From: Ruminococcaceae bacterium UBA3220
GTDB taxonomy: Bacteria > Bacillota > Clostridia > Oscillospirales > Acutalibacteraceae
Assembly (NCBI GenBank): GCA_002363095.1
Contig: DEWC01000071.1
Span: forward strand, 1 to 25,902
DNA length: 25,902 nucleotides
Reading direction: 5' to 3'
The translations under genes and the position numbers were made by a program. The notes beneath the pieces are model-generated. The model searched no databases. It saw only the letters and a list, made by a program, of their open reading frames with translations, and was not told the origin of the DNA. Every line of letters begins with the position of its first letter. The stretch's first letter is position 1. This document shows, in pieces, positions 6,236-12,965 of this stretch.

Positions 6236-8261
6236 CTATTTCACCCCTTAATACAGCCGACACTTTCCACCCGAGATATTCTTTAATGGTATTTCTAAAG
6301 TCGTCTTCCGTAGGAATTGTGTTAAACTTTATATGTTGCGAAAATGTCCAATCATTTCCTTCTAAACTAATTGTATCTTCTATATACTCATCTTCAGAGA
6401 AGTAATGGAGATATGCTTTTCCATATAATACTAAGTTTATAATTTCTTCGTAACGTTCTATCGCATTATCTGTGTTTTTTAAATTTGCATCTTGGCTGGA
6501 TTTTTTGCGATTTTGTCTTGTATAACCATCATTAGAAAAATCAATAAACTTAACAATTTGTTTTTCATTATGCGGTGTTCCCACATCAAATACATATATT
6601 GCGGTTTGAACGCCTGCTTTTCCTTTAAAAATATCCGCCATGTGAATACTTGCTAACAATGTATTATTTTCCAAAATATCTTTAGTATATGGCAAACCAT
6701 TTCCGCTTCCTGCGTTTTCTTGAATAAGAATAGCCGCTTTACCTTTGCTCATTTTTGAAAGAGCTTTCTTTACAAAAATAAATCCTTTGCCCGGAGCGGA
6801 ATAAGGAGGATTTAGCAGGAATACATTTGCAGGGAAATCTTTACCATTCATTTCGCCTTGTTCATATTTTCCTTCAAATTCTGTTAAGCTGTCTTTATGA
6901 ATAATATTTGATGAACCATCTCCCATTAAAATCATATTAAGGACAGCCAACAAATAAATATCTGATCTTTTTTCAATTCCGAGTAATTGTTTATACTTTA
7001 TAGATGCAACCTTTTCGTTTAATTCTTTAGGACTATGTATGCGTTCTTCTGCATCCCGTATCATCAACTTCATTGACGATATCAAAAATCCTGCTGAACC
7101 AACGGCATAGTCCCAAACAAAACTATCTTTGTTTACTTGTGCTAACTTTGCCATAAGGTCAGTTACATAACGAGGTGTTAATACAACATCGTTTTTATCG
7201 CTATCGGGAATATCTACCCAAGCATTGAGAACATTAAAGAGTTTCCCTGTAAAATCAAGATGTTTTGCAGATGTAAAGATAGGCATAATATCGTTTTTAA
7301 CGCTTGTGTACACACTCTTTAATTTGCTTTCACCGTTAATGGGTTTCCATAAATCCGAATAAACAAAGACGCGAGAAAGGTCGTTGACTATCATTTCTTT
7401 CTTTTCCTGTGGTAGGCTCCGCTCTTCCAAGAAAGAATCAATTTTGTTAATGATAACACGACCGTCATTCGTTTTTGTCCCTTTTTCGCCTTTGAGTTCG
7501 GAAATTTCCAAAGGAGCAACCTTATCTTTAACTCCCAAACCCGCCATGATCATTCCGGTTACCAACTCAACACGAGAACCAACAGAAATTTTGAGGGTAT
7601 CTTGCATCGTTTGATTTAACTTTTTGAGCTTCACTTCAATTTCGTTTTCATATTCTTTGGCTTTTGCTTCAATTTCTTCCTCAGTCAACCCGGCTTTATC
7701 AATTTCTTCAATAAATGATGCTTGGTTTTTCTTTGTCAGAAAAGATAAATCACTATAATTTCCTATTTTTTTCGGAATGCAGAAATTGTCTAAAGAAATA
7801 TAATAAACCCCAATTTCTGATACTAAAGCTCCACTTTCATCAAAGTATCCGTTTATACCGATTGCTACAACCTCTTTATAACTTTCTGTGTATTCAATAA
7901 TTGCATTAGCGTAATGAATTGCTCCGTTTACGGCATACTTGTTTATGTTAGTGAAATTTTCTGTCCCATCTTTTTTCTTGTTATCTATTTCACCATCAGG
8001 TGTCAATTTGATAAAGTCGCCTTTCTTTCCTTTGGCTTCTATCATAACAGGAATTCTACGCATTCCTGATGTCTCCAAAAACAGTTTTATATCAGGAATG
8101 TTTGAACCGACACCTCCGCTCTTGGAAGGTGCTGATTTTAATGCGTTTTCAATTTCGGAATTTATCGTTTCTGTTTTAGTATAATATTTCACAGATCCAA
8201 GCTGTCTTTTTGCTAAATCTTCAACTTGCTCTTCAATACTTCTCACACTGTTCTTCGCCAT
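6228..8261 (-). CDS. BcgI-like type IIB restriction enzyme A subunit (nuclease-methyltransferase fusion)
   Basis: A 677-residue fusion of a nuclease and an adenine-N6 methyltransferase. From the ATG at 8261, the N-terminal PD-(D/E)XK motif is SNIPDIKLFLE (Asp57) followed by MIEAKGKKGD (Glu75, Lys77). A helical linker follows to about 300. The methyltransferase has TPRYVTDLM (motif X type, 362-370), the SAM-binding motif DYAVGSAGFL (384-393, with GSA instead of the usual GSG) and catalytic NPPY (484-487). The C-terminal part probably contacts the S subunit. There is no helicase domain, which excludes ordinary type I. Type IIB enzymes of this build need an S subunit and cut on both sides of the site. 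Start: GGAGG nine bases before ATG 8261; an upstream in-frame ATG at 8282 lacks this site. Confidence 0.85.
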   Translation of the reverse strand: MAKNSVRSIEEQVEDLAKRQLGSVKYYTKTETINSEIENALKSAPSKSGGVGSNIPDIKLFLETSGMRRIPVMIEAKGKKGDFIKLTPDGEIDNKKKDGTENFTNINKYAVNGAIHYANAIIEYTESYKEVVAIGINGYFDESGALVSEIGVYYISLDNFCIPKKIGNYSDLSFLTKKNQASFIEEIDKAGLTEEEIEAKAKEYENEIEVKLKKLNQTMQDTLKISVGSRVELVTGMIMAGLGVKDKVAPLEISELKGEKGTKTNDGRVIINKIDSFLEERSLPQEKKEMIVNDLSRVFVYSDLWKPINGESKLKSVYTSVKNDIMPIFTSAKHLDFTGKLFNVLNAWVDIPDSDKNDVVLTPRYVTDLMAKLAQVNKDSFVWDYAVGSAGFLISSMKLMIRDAEERIHSPKELNEKVASIKYKQLLGIEKRSDIYLLAVLNMILMGDGSSNIIHKDSLTEFEGKYEQGEMNGKDFPANVFLLNPPYSAPGKGFIFVKKALSKMSKGKAAILIQENAGSGNGLPYTKDILENNTLLASIHMADIFKGKAGVQTAIYVFDVGTPHNEKQIVKFIDFSNDGYTRQNRKKSSQDANLKNTDNAIERYEEIINLVLYGKAYLHYFSEDEYIEDTISLEGNDWTFSQHIKFNTIPTEDDFRNTIKEYLGWKVSAVLRGEIDG

Positions 8262-8288
8262 AATAGAAATCCTCCAAATCAATAAAAA

Positions 8289-9584
8289 TCATTTCGTAAC
8301 ATACCTTTTTTCTTTTCCTCTGCCGACAACACGGATAAGACCGAGTTCTTTCATTTCGCGGAGCAGATTATAAAGTCGGGTATGCTTGACACCCAAAAAT
8401 TGCTCTAAATCAGCATCAGTTGCATTTTCGTTATTGGAAATAAATTTGAGCACTTGCCGCATTTGGGCAGTGACAAAAACATCATCTTTCTGTGCGGTTT
8501 CGGATGCTTCATTCATATTCGGCAAAACAATTTTGAATGCGTTCCCGGTTGCTTCAATGGTCGGCTGTGCGGTGCAATTTTCGTATAATTTATAAATTCT
8601 GCGAATGCCGGTGCCGTAACTCTCAATCAGCCGCAAACGGTGGAATACTTCGGCAAGATTCTTATTTCTCGGCTGAGAAATACCAATACGAATATCATCG
8701 GTTGAAAGACCGGGGAGAAGACCTCCAAGAGAAATAAACTCCATTTTACTGTCATTCACATTGATAATAATACTGCCACTAAATCCATAATCACGGTGAA
8801 CCAATGCGTTGAGCAGTGCTTCACGAATGGCTTCTTCGGGGTAGTCTTTTTTATCGGTTCTGACTACGCCTTTAATAACGGAACTCGTTTTATTGCATAA
8901 GGCAAGATAATTAACAGCATCTTCAAACTGTCTGAAAAGCGAACCGCTGAACTCTTTGCTGTCACGGAATACCGTGCAGGTTTCATCGCTGAAAACAGCG
9001 ATTTTTGTAGTATAGGGGCATTGGTCAGAAAGAAGCATGGCAAGATTGGTATAAATATCGTCCTTGCTTTGCACCATACCGAGTGCACGGTATTTTTCAC
9101 GGTTAAACTCTACACCGTACATTTTAAATGCCCGTTCCGCTGCATCAAAGGTCAAATTCTGTTCGAGTGAACGCAGTTCCTCAAATGTATCGCCGTCACT
9201 ATCCTTTATCATCTGCCGGATTTGTTCGGGAGAGGCAGGAACGCTTGATGTTCCTTGACGGACATAAACACCACTCGGTTTCAATCCTTTGCTTTTCAGG
9301 TAATACGGCTTGTTTGTGCCCTCGTTTACTGTAATGCGAACTACTTTATTATCCTGAACGGTGAATTTTACACACATGGTTACATCCGGCATAATAGCAT
9401 CACGGATACCGTTAGTGATACGGGTATATTCATTGTCAACATCGGTAAGTCCAATGGCATTACCTTCGTTATCTATACCGACATAAACAATACCGCCGTC
9501 TGTATTGGCGAATGCGATAACTTCCTTATATATTTCTTCGGTAAACTGAGATTTAAATTCAATATTTTCAGTTTCAAAATTCAT
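8289..9584 (-). CDS. Schlafen AlbA_2 / ATPase / winged-helix regulator
   Basis: A 431-residue putative transcriptional regulator of the AlbA_2 (AAA_4) class. Residues 1-125 are the Schlafen-type AlbA_2 domain (NIEFKSQF at 7-14, IAFANTDGGIVYVGID at 23-38). Residues about 245-335 resemble the HATPase_c_4 domain (EEAIREALLNALVHRDY at 250-266, ESYGTGIRRI at 321-330). Residues about 370-431 form a winged-helix DNA-binding domain ending in GRGKEKRYVTK. Such proteins often sit beside restriction-modification and other defence genes. It is the first gene of the island transcript, 27 bp before the R-M A-subunit start, and its promoter lies in palindromes that it could bind itself. AGGAGG seven bases upstream of the ATG supports the start. 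A direct role in defence is possible but unproven. Confidence 0.82.
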   Translation of the reverse strand: MNFETENIEFKSQFTEEIYKEVIAFANTDGGIVYVGIDNEGNAIGLTDVDNEYTRITNGIRDAIMPDVTMCVKFTVQDNKVVRITVNEGTNKPYYLKSKGLKPSGVYVRQGTSSVPASPEQIRQMIKDSDGDTFEELRSLEQNLTFDAAERAFKMYGVEFNREKYRALGMVQSKDDIYTNLAMLLSDQCPYTTKIAVFSDETCTVFRDSKEFSGSLFRQFEDAVNYLALCNKTSSVIKGVVRTDKKDYPEEAIREALLNALVHRDYGFSGSIIINVNDSKMEFISLGGLLPGLSTDDIRIGISQPRNKNLAEVFHRLRLIESYGTGIRRIYKLYENCTAQPTIEATGNAFKIVLPNMNEASETAQKDDVFVTAQMRQVLKFISNNENATDADLEQFLGVKHTRLYNLLREMKELGLIRVVGRGKEKRYVTK

Positions 9585-9626
9585 AAGTGTTCCTCCTACG
9601 CAAAACCCTATAAGATAGTACTTTAT

Positions 9627-9654
9627 ATTATAACCGATTTTTTCACTTTGTCAA
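9627..9654 (-). promoter_or_regulatory. Consensus sigma-A promoter of the island operon
   Basis: On the minus strand a perfect TTGACA (9654-9649) and a perfect TATAAT (9632-9627) are 16 bp apart. Initiation near 9620 leaves a leader of about 35 nt with an AGGAGG site. It should drive the regulator, both R-M genes and DUF6119. Its -35 overlaps the stop codon of the SLOG gene. Confidence 0.8.
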
Positions 9655-9685
9655 TCACAAAAGTGATTTTTCTGTGAAAATTCAC
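9642..9685 (-). promoter_or_regulatory. Probable operator: repeated TCAC/GTGA palindromes
   Basis: Two palindromes, AATCAC-4-GTGATT (9653-9668) and GTGAA-2-TTCAC (9674-9685), have centres 19 bp apart, and a further TTCAC half-site lies at 9642-9646. They cover the -35 and the region upstream of it, spaced close to two helical turns. The winged-helix protein encoded next is the obvious candidate ligand. Confidence 0.5.
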
Positions 9686-10118
9686 TTTTATTGAGATTGA
9701 TGACTTGTTTGCCTTTCTTTTCGGCAATATCCTTGAACTTTGCCGCACCGCCACCGGAATAACAAACATAAGTAACGACAACATCCGACCATTCAATCAT
9801 CATACGGTTTCGCTTATCTATTGCAAATCGTAGAGGCACACTTTCAAGACCGTCTGGATACATCGTATCTGAATAATCGTCAGTATCAAATTCATCTCGT
9901 TTACCCGGCATATAGGCAAGTACCACAGAGTATTTAATATGCGGATAAATTTTTGTCAACTGTTTTAATTCTTTTTTCACCATAGAATCAAATCCACCTT
10001 GATTGCCGACATAAAATGTATCAACACTCTTGTTTTCAATCAAATCTATTAAAGTGTTGTGTAGAATCGGTCGAACGCTATCCGGTGCAGTTCTATGACC
10101 GAAAAATGTGCAAACCAA
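9651..10118 (-). CDS. SLOG-family (YpsA/DUF1273-like) nucleotide-binding protein
   Basis: About 155 residues with a Rossmann-like SLOG fold. The N-terminal CTFFGHR is the family's hallmark after strand 1, FYVGNQGGFDSMV is the central glycine-rich segment, and SDVVVTYVCYSGGGAA is the C-terminal one. SLOG proteins are thought to bind or process nucleotide-derived ligands, and many are linked to bacterial conflict systems; the ligand here is unknown. Start choice: TTG at 10118 has AAGGGG nine bases upstream and puts the hallmark motif at the N-terminus as usual; an upstream in-frame TTG at 10154 has no such site. The stop codon lies inside the promoter of the next gene. A truncated relative is at 2825-3083. 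Confidence 0.75.
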   Translation of the reverse strand: MVCTFFGHRTAPDSVRPILHNTLIDLIENKSVDTFYVGNQGGFDSMVKKELKQLTKIYPHIKYSVVLAYMPGKRDEFDTDDYSDTMYPDGLESVPLRFAIDKRNRMMIEWSDVVVTYVCYSGGGAAKFKDIAEKKGKQVINLNKSEFSQKNHFCD

Positions 10119-10185
10119 AACAATCAACCCCTTGTTGCTCAATCTGTAAATCAAAAATTGAATATTCAGTGCAAAATATAAATAT

Positions 10186-10214
10186 ATTATATTATTGCTC
10201 TATATAATAGTCAA
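10186..10214 (-). promoter_or_regulatory. Sigma-A promoter of the SLOG gene
   Basis: On the minus strand TTGACT (10214-10209) and TATAAT (10191-10186) are 17 bp apart. Initiation near 10179 gives a leader of about 60 nt to the TTG at 10118. Confidence 0.7.
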
Positions 10215-10239
10215 CTGCTTTATAACGAGAACTGCGGAT

Positions 10240-10287
10240 AAACACCTCAAAAAGTATAATTATACTAAAGAACAATGCGAGGTGTTT
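10240..10287 (+). promoter_or_regulatory. Nested palindromes in the Xre leader, one covering the ribosome binding site
   Basis: An outer inverted repeat AAACACCTC (10240-10248) with GAGGTGTTT (10279-10287) encloses a perfect 14-bp palindrome AGTATAATTATACT (10253-10266). The outer right arm contains the Shine-Dalgarno GAGGTG of the Xre gene. The inner palindrome contains a TATAAT that could be its -10. It may be an operator for Xre dimers, or an RNA hairpin hiding the ribosome binding site if transcription starts upstream. Confidence 0.5.
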
Positions 10288-10290
10288 TTT

Positions 10291-10575
10291 ATGAGCAAAG
10301 AGGTTGATTTTAAGAACAGAGATAGATTTATACAACTCGGAATATCCATATCAGCATTAAGAAAGATGAATGGTATGTCACAAGAATTGCTTGCTGAGAA
10401 AGCCGGTATGAGCCGTTCCCATTTGAGTGCGATTGAAGCACCGAACCTGGTCAGACCGTTTTCACTTGAAATTCTTTTTAACATAGCAGATGCTTTGGAT
10501 GTTGAACCCGGAGATTTATTAAACGCATCTATGTTCCCGGAAAATATGTTTAAGAAAAAGAACAGCGACAAATAA
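10291..10575 (+). CDS. Small Xre-family repressor
   Basis: A 94-residue protein that is nearly all one HTH_3 domain (about 12-70): GISISALRKMNGMSQELLAE, then AGMSRSHLSAIE as recognition helix and turn, then ILFNIADALDVEPGDLL. A short basic tail (MFKKKNSDK) follows. The start ATG at 10291 has GAGGTG six bases upstream; an in-frame extension to 10195 lacks one. It is divergent from the SLOG gene. Single-domain Xre proteins of this size usually repress themselves and the neighbouring genes. Here the candidate operators are the palindromes just upstream. It could be the controller protein of the R-M system, but it is separated from it by the SLOG and AlbA_2 genes. Confidence 0.8.
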   Translation: MSKEVDFKNRDRFIQLGISISALRKMNGMSQELLAEKAGMSRSHLSAIEAPNLVRPFSLEILFNIADALDVEPGDLLNASMFPENMFKKKNSDK

Positions 10576-10625
10576 AAAACCGTCCGAAATAAATCGAACG
10601 GATACTAATATTCACAGATATATTT

Positions 10626-10653
10626 GAGCACCGTGTCAAAAAACACGGTGCTC
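10626..10653 (+). terminator. Strong hairpin after the Xre gene
   Basis: GAGCACCGTGT (10626-10636) pairs perfectly with ACACGGTGCTC (10643-10653) around a CAAAAA loop. The tail ATTTCATG is only weakly U-rich. A weaker hairpin precedes it (10580-10601). Both probably help end the Xre transcript. Confidence 0.55.
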
Positions 10654-10686
10654 ATTTCATGCTTGTTATAACTCTAATAAAAAATA

Positions 10687-10741
10687 CTTGTGCATTTCCT
10701 TGTGCATTTGGGTGTAGTAAAGGTGTAGTAGGTGTAGTAAA
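10687..10741 (+). repeat. Short tandem repeats between the island and lysS
   Basis: CTTGTGCATTT occurs twice (10687-10697 and 10699-10709), followed at once by three copies of GGTGTAGTA, two of them extended by AAA or AA (10711-10741). The 220-bp gap 10576-10795 holds only these repeats and the two hairpins after the Xre gene. Confidence 0.5.
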
Positions 10742-10795
10742 CTGTTATCCCCAACGCCCAAAAGTCCTTATTTTAAACCGTTTTTCCGAGTTTTA

Positions 10796-12295
10796 TCACT
10801 CAATCGGCTTCATTGTCGGAAACAAGATTACATCTCTTATAGACTCGTTTCCGGTAAGCAACATTACAAGGCGGTCGATACCGATGCCGCATCCACCCGT
10901 GGGAGGCATACCGTATTCAAGCGCGGTAACAAAATCGTCGTCAAGCATATTCGCCTCTTCATCTCCGCACTCTCTGAGCATAAGCTGGTGCTTAAATCTT
11001 TCTAACTGGTCAATCGGGTCGTTAAGTTCGGAGTATGCGTTTCCGTATTCGGTACCCAAAATAAAGAGTTCAAAACGCTCGGTAAGGTACGGCTTATCGG
11101 GTTTTCTCTTTGTAAGAGGCGAAACCTCAACGGGGTAGTCCATAATAAAGGTCGGCTGTTCAAGGGTCTGCTCAACAAACGCGTCAAAGAAGCTTACGAG
11201 AATATCGCCCCATGTTTCCTTGCCTTTTTCAATCTCAATATGCTTTTCTTTCGCGAGGGCAACAGCCTTCTCGTTATCGCAGGCGAACGACTCAAAATCA
11301 ACGCCGGTAACATCCTTTACCGCTTCCGCCATAGTCTTTCTCGCAAAGGGCTTTTCAAGGTCGATATCAACGCCTTTGAAGGTAACTTTATAGCAACCGT
11401 TTGCGGCAAGGGCGGCGTTTCTTATAATTGCCTCGGTGCGGTCCATCATACCCTTATAATCGGTATAAGCCTCATAGAATTCAATCGAGGTAAACTCAGG
11501 GTTGTGCTTTGTGTCCATACCCTCGTTACGGAAAATTCTGCCTATTTCGTAAACACGGTTCATTCCGCCGACAATAAGGCGTTTAAGCGGCAGTTCGGTT
11601 GCGATACGCATATACATATCAAGGTTAAGCGCGTTGTGATGAGTAATAAAGGGTCTTGCGCTTGCGCCGCCTGCAATGGTAGAAAGAACCGGCGTTTCAA
11701 CCTCGGTATAACCGATGTCTTCAAGAGTCTTTCTTACAGAGCCGATTATTTTGGAACGCTTTATAAATGTTTCCTTAACCTCGGGATTTACGATAAGGTC
11801 AACATAACGCTGGCGGTATCTCGTGTCGGTGTCCTTAAGCCCGTGAAACTTTTCGGGGAGAGGGATAAGAGATTTTGATAACAACTCGATATGTTGGGCG
11901 TGAACCGAAATTTCGCCGGTCTGGGTTTTGAAAACATAACCCTTTACACCGATAATATCGCCGATATCCCATTTCTTGAAAGCCGCGTAGTTTTCTTCGC
12001 CGACATCATCACGGCGGACATAAAGCTGAATATCGCCGTTGCCGTCCCTGAATCCTACGAAACTCGCCTTTCCCATAATTCTGCGGCTTATTATTCTGCC
12101 GGCAAGGGAAACGGTATTCCCCTCATATTTTTCAAAGTCCGCCTTAATATCAACCGAGCAATCGGTAACATCGTATTTTGTTTTGACAAACGGGTCGTTC
12201 CCCGCCTCTTTTAAAGCGGCGAGTTTTTCCCGGCGAACTTTCAAAAGTTCGTTTAAGTCCTCGGTTTGATTAGCCGTGTTGTTTGCGTCTGCCAT
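10796..12295 (-). CDS. lysS: Lysyl-tRNA synthetase, class II
   Basis: LysS charges tRNA-Lys with lysine in the cytoplasm. The 499-residue length is typical. The N-terminal anticodon-binding OB fold is at about 62-140 (VSLAGRIISRRIMGKASF). The class II core has RYRQRYVDL (159-167), motif 2 in IFRNEGMDTKHNPEFTSIEF (254-273) and motif 3 near the C-terminus in GIGIDRLVMLL. The ATG start has an AGGAAG site. It follows greA on the same strand, an arrangement common in Clostridia, but an intrinsic terminator sits between them. No T-box was seen in front of lysS. Confidence 0.97.
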   Translation of the reverse strand: MADANNTANQTEDLNELLKVRREKLAALKEAGNDPFVKTKYDVTDCSVDIKADFEKYEGNTVSLAGRIISRRIMGKASFVGFRDGNGDIQLYVRRDDVGEENYAAFKKWDIGDIIGVKGYVFKTQTGEISVHAQHIELLSKSLIPLPEKFHGLKDTDTRYRQRYVDLIVNPEVKETFIKRSKIIGSVRKTLEDIGYTEVETPVLSTIAGGASARPFITHHNALNLDMYMRIATELPLKRLIVGGMNRVYEIGRIFRNEGMDTKHNPEFTSIEFYEAYTDYKGMMDRTEAIIRNAALAANGCYKVTFKGVDIDLEKPFARKTMAEAVKDVTGVDFESFACDNEKAVALAKEKHIEIEKGKETWGDILVSFFDAFVEQTLEQPTFIMDYPVEVSPLTKRKPDKPYLTERFELFILGTEYGNAYSELNDPIDQLERFKHQLMLRECGDEEANMLDDDFVTALEYGMPPTGGCGIGIDRLVMLLTGNESIRDVILFPTMKPIE

Positions 12296-12312
12296 TTTTC
12301 ATCTTCCTTTTC

Positions 12313-12337
12313 AAAAAAGGGCAGTTCGAAACCGCCC
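12313..12337 (-). terminator. Terminator or attenuator between greA and lysS
   Basis: Read on the minus strand, GGGCGGTT (12337-12330) pairs with AACTGCCC (12326-12319), with one G-T pair, around a three-base loop, and is followed directly by six T (12318-12313). It lies after the greA stop and only about 18 bp before the lysS start, so it should reduce readthrough into lysS. Confidence 0.65.
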
Positions 12338-12352
12338 CGTAAAATCAAAAAA

Positions 12353-12826
12353 CTATTTTGATATTTTAAGAACCTTAAGTTTAATCGTTTCGCCGTCTTT
12401 AATATCGACAATCACTTCGTCGCCGACCTTTTTGCCGAGGAGCGCCTTGCCGACGGGGGATTCATCGGAAATTTTTTGTTCAAGCGGATTAGCCTCGGTT
12501 GAACCGACGATTTTGTAGACCTCTTCGCCGAAGTCTTCGTCAAAAACCTTGACTTTAACGCCGACAACGACCTTTTTCGGGGAACCCTTTATATCGTTGA
12601 TTATCTCGGCGTTTTTGAGCATTTGTTCTATATCGACAATTCGCGCTTCGGTTTTGGCCTGTTCGTTCTTTGCTTCGTCGTATTCGCTGTTTTCGGAAAG
12701 GTCGCCGTAGCCTCTTGCTATCTTGATTTTTTCGGCGATTTCCGGGCGGGTGATATTTTTTAAGTGTTCTAATTCTTCTTGGAGTTTTTGTTTGCCCTCT
12801 TCGGTCATTTTGTAGGTTTTTGCCAA
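12353..12826 (-). CDS. greA: Transcript cleavage factor GreA
   Basis: GreA rescues backtracked RNA polymerase by stimulating cleavage of the extruded RNA 3' end. The N-terminal coiled coil starts KTYKMTEEGKQKLQEELEHL and carries the tip motif GDLSENSEYDEAK, with the acidic residues that position the catalytic metal. The C-terminal FKBP-like domain contains ISDESPVGKALLGKKVGD. Start choice: TTG at 12826 has AAGGTGG eight bases upstream and gives 157 residues, the usual family length; the GTG at 12838 lies within that ribosome binding site. It has a consensus promoter and a short leader with a hairpin. Confidence 0.95.
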   Translation of the reverse strand: MAKTYKMTEEGKQKLQEELEHLKNITRPEIAEKIKIARGYGDLSENSEYDEAKNEQAKTEARIVDIEQMLKNAEIINDIKGSPKKVVVGVKVKVFDEDFGEEVYKIVGSTEANPLEQKISDESPVGKALLGKKVGDEVIVDIKDGETIKLKVLKISK

Positions 12827-12866
12827 TCGGATTACCACCTTTTTTAATCTTCAAAATAAATAATTA

Positions 12867-12884
12867 ACGGTGCAAGGGCACCGT
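12867..12884 (-). promoter_or_regulatory. Hairpin at the 5' end of the greA leader
   Basis: A perfect 7-bp stem, ACGGTGC (12867-12873) with GCACCGT (12878-12884), has a four-base loop. It begins within a few bases of the predicted transcription start, so it may stabilise the messenger or be a regulator site. No poly-U follows. Confidence 0.4.
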
Positions 12885-12893
12885 GTCTTACCT

Positions 12894-12922
12894 ATTATAT
12901 AATTATTACGCCGATATGTCAA
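12894..12922 (-). promoter_or_regulatory. Consensus sigma-A promoter of greA-lysS
   Basis: On the minus strand a perfect TTGACA (12922-12917) is 17 bp from a perfect TATAAT (12899-12894). This should be a strong constitutive promoter, with initiation near 12887. Confidence 0.8.
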
Positions 12923-12930
12923 GTTTTATA

Positions 12931-12959
12931 TTGACAAGCAGGAAATAATGTGTTAAATT
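12931..12959 (+). promoter_or_regulatory. Sigma-A promoter of the T-box operon
   Basis: TTGACA (12931-12936) is 17 bp from TAAATT (12954-12959). It is back to back with the greA promoter, with eight bases between the two -35 boxes, and starts transcription near 12966, right at the T-box leader. Confidence 0.7.
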
Positions 12960-12965
12960 AGTATA

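Noticed and set aside
6228..8261. Ordinary type I restriction HsdM
   Set aside because: The presence of an N-terminal PD-(D/E)XK motif fused to the methyltransferase and the absence of an HsdR translocase gene nearby fit a BcgI-like type IIB enzyme better.
9255..9677. Open frame of 140 codons on the plus strand
   Set aside because: It runs antisense to the 5' part of the AlbA_2 gene and its promoter, is rich in chance codons, shows no domain and has no supporting ribosome binding site.
10659..11138. Plus-strand frame starting in the repeat region and running into lysS
   Set aside because: Mostly antisense to the lysS 3' end; the front part is a translation of the tandem repeats. I considered an integrase remnant here but found no catalytic motif.
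11240..11878. Open frame of 212 codons on the plus strand
   Set aside because: It is antisense to the core of lysS, a clearly conserved gene; the translation has no recognisable motif and is explained by lysS codon structure.
12555..12854. Basic 99-codon frame on the same strand as greA
   Set aside because: It overlaps greA in another frame; its Lys/Arg-rich translation is a by-product of the greA coiled-coil codons.
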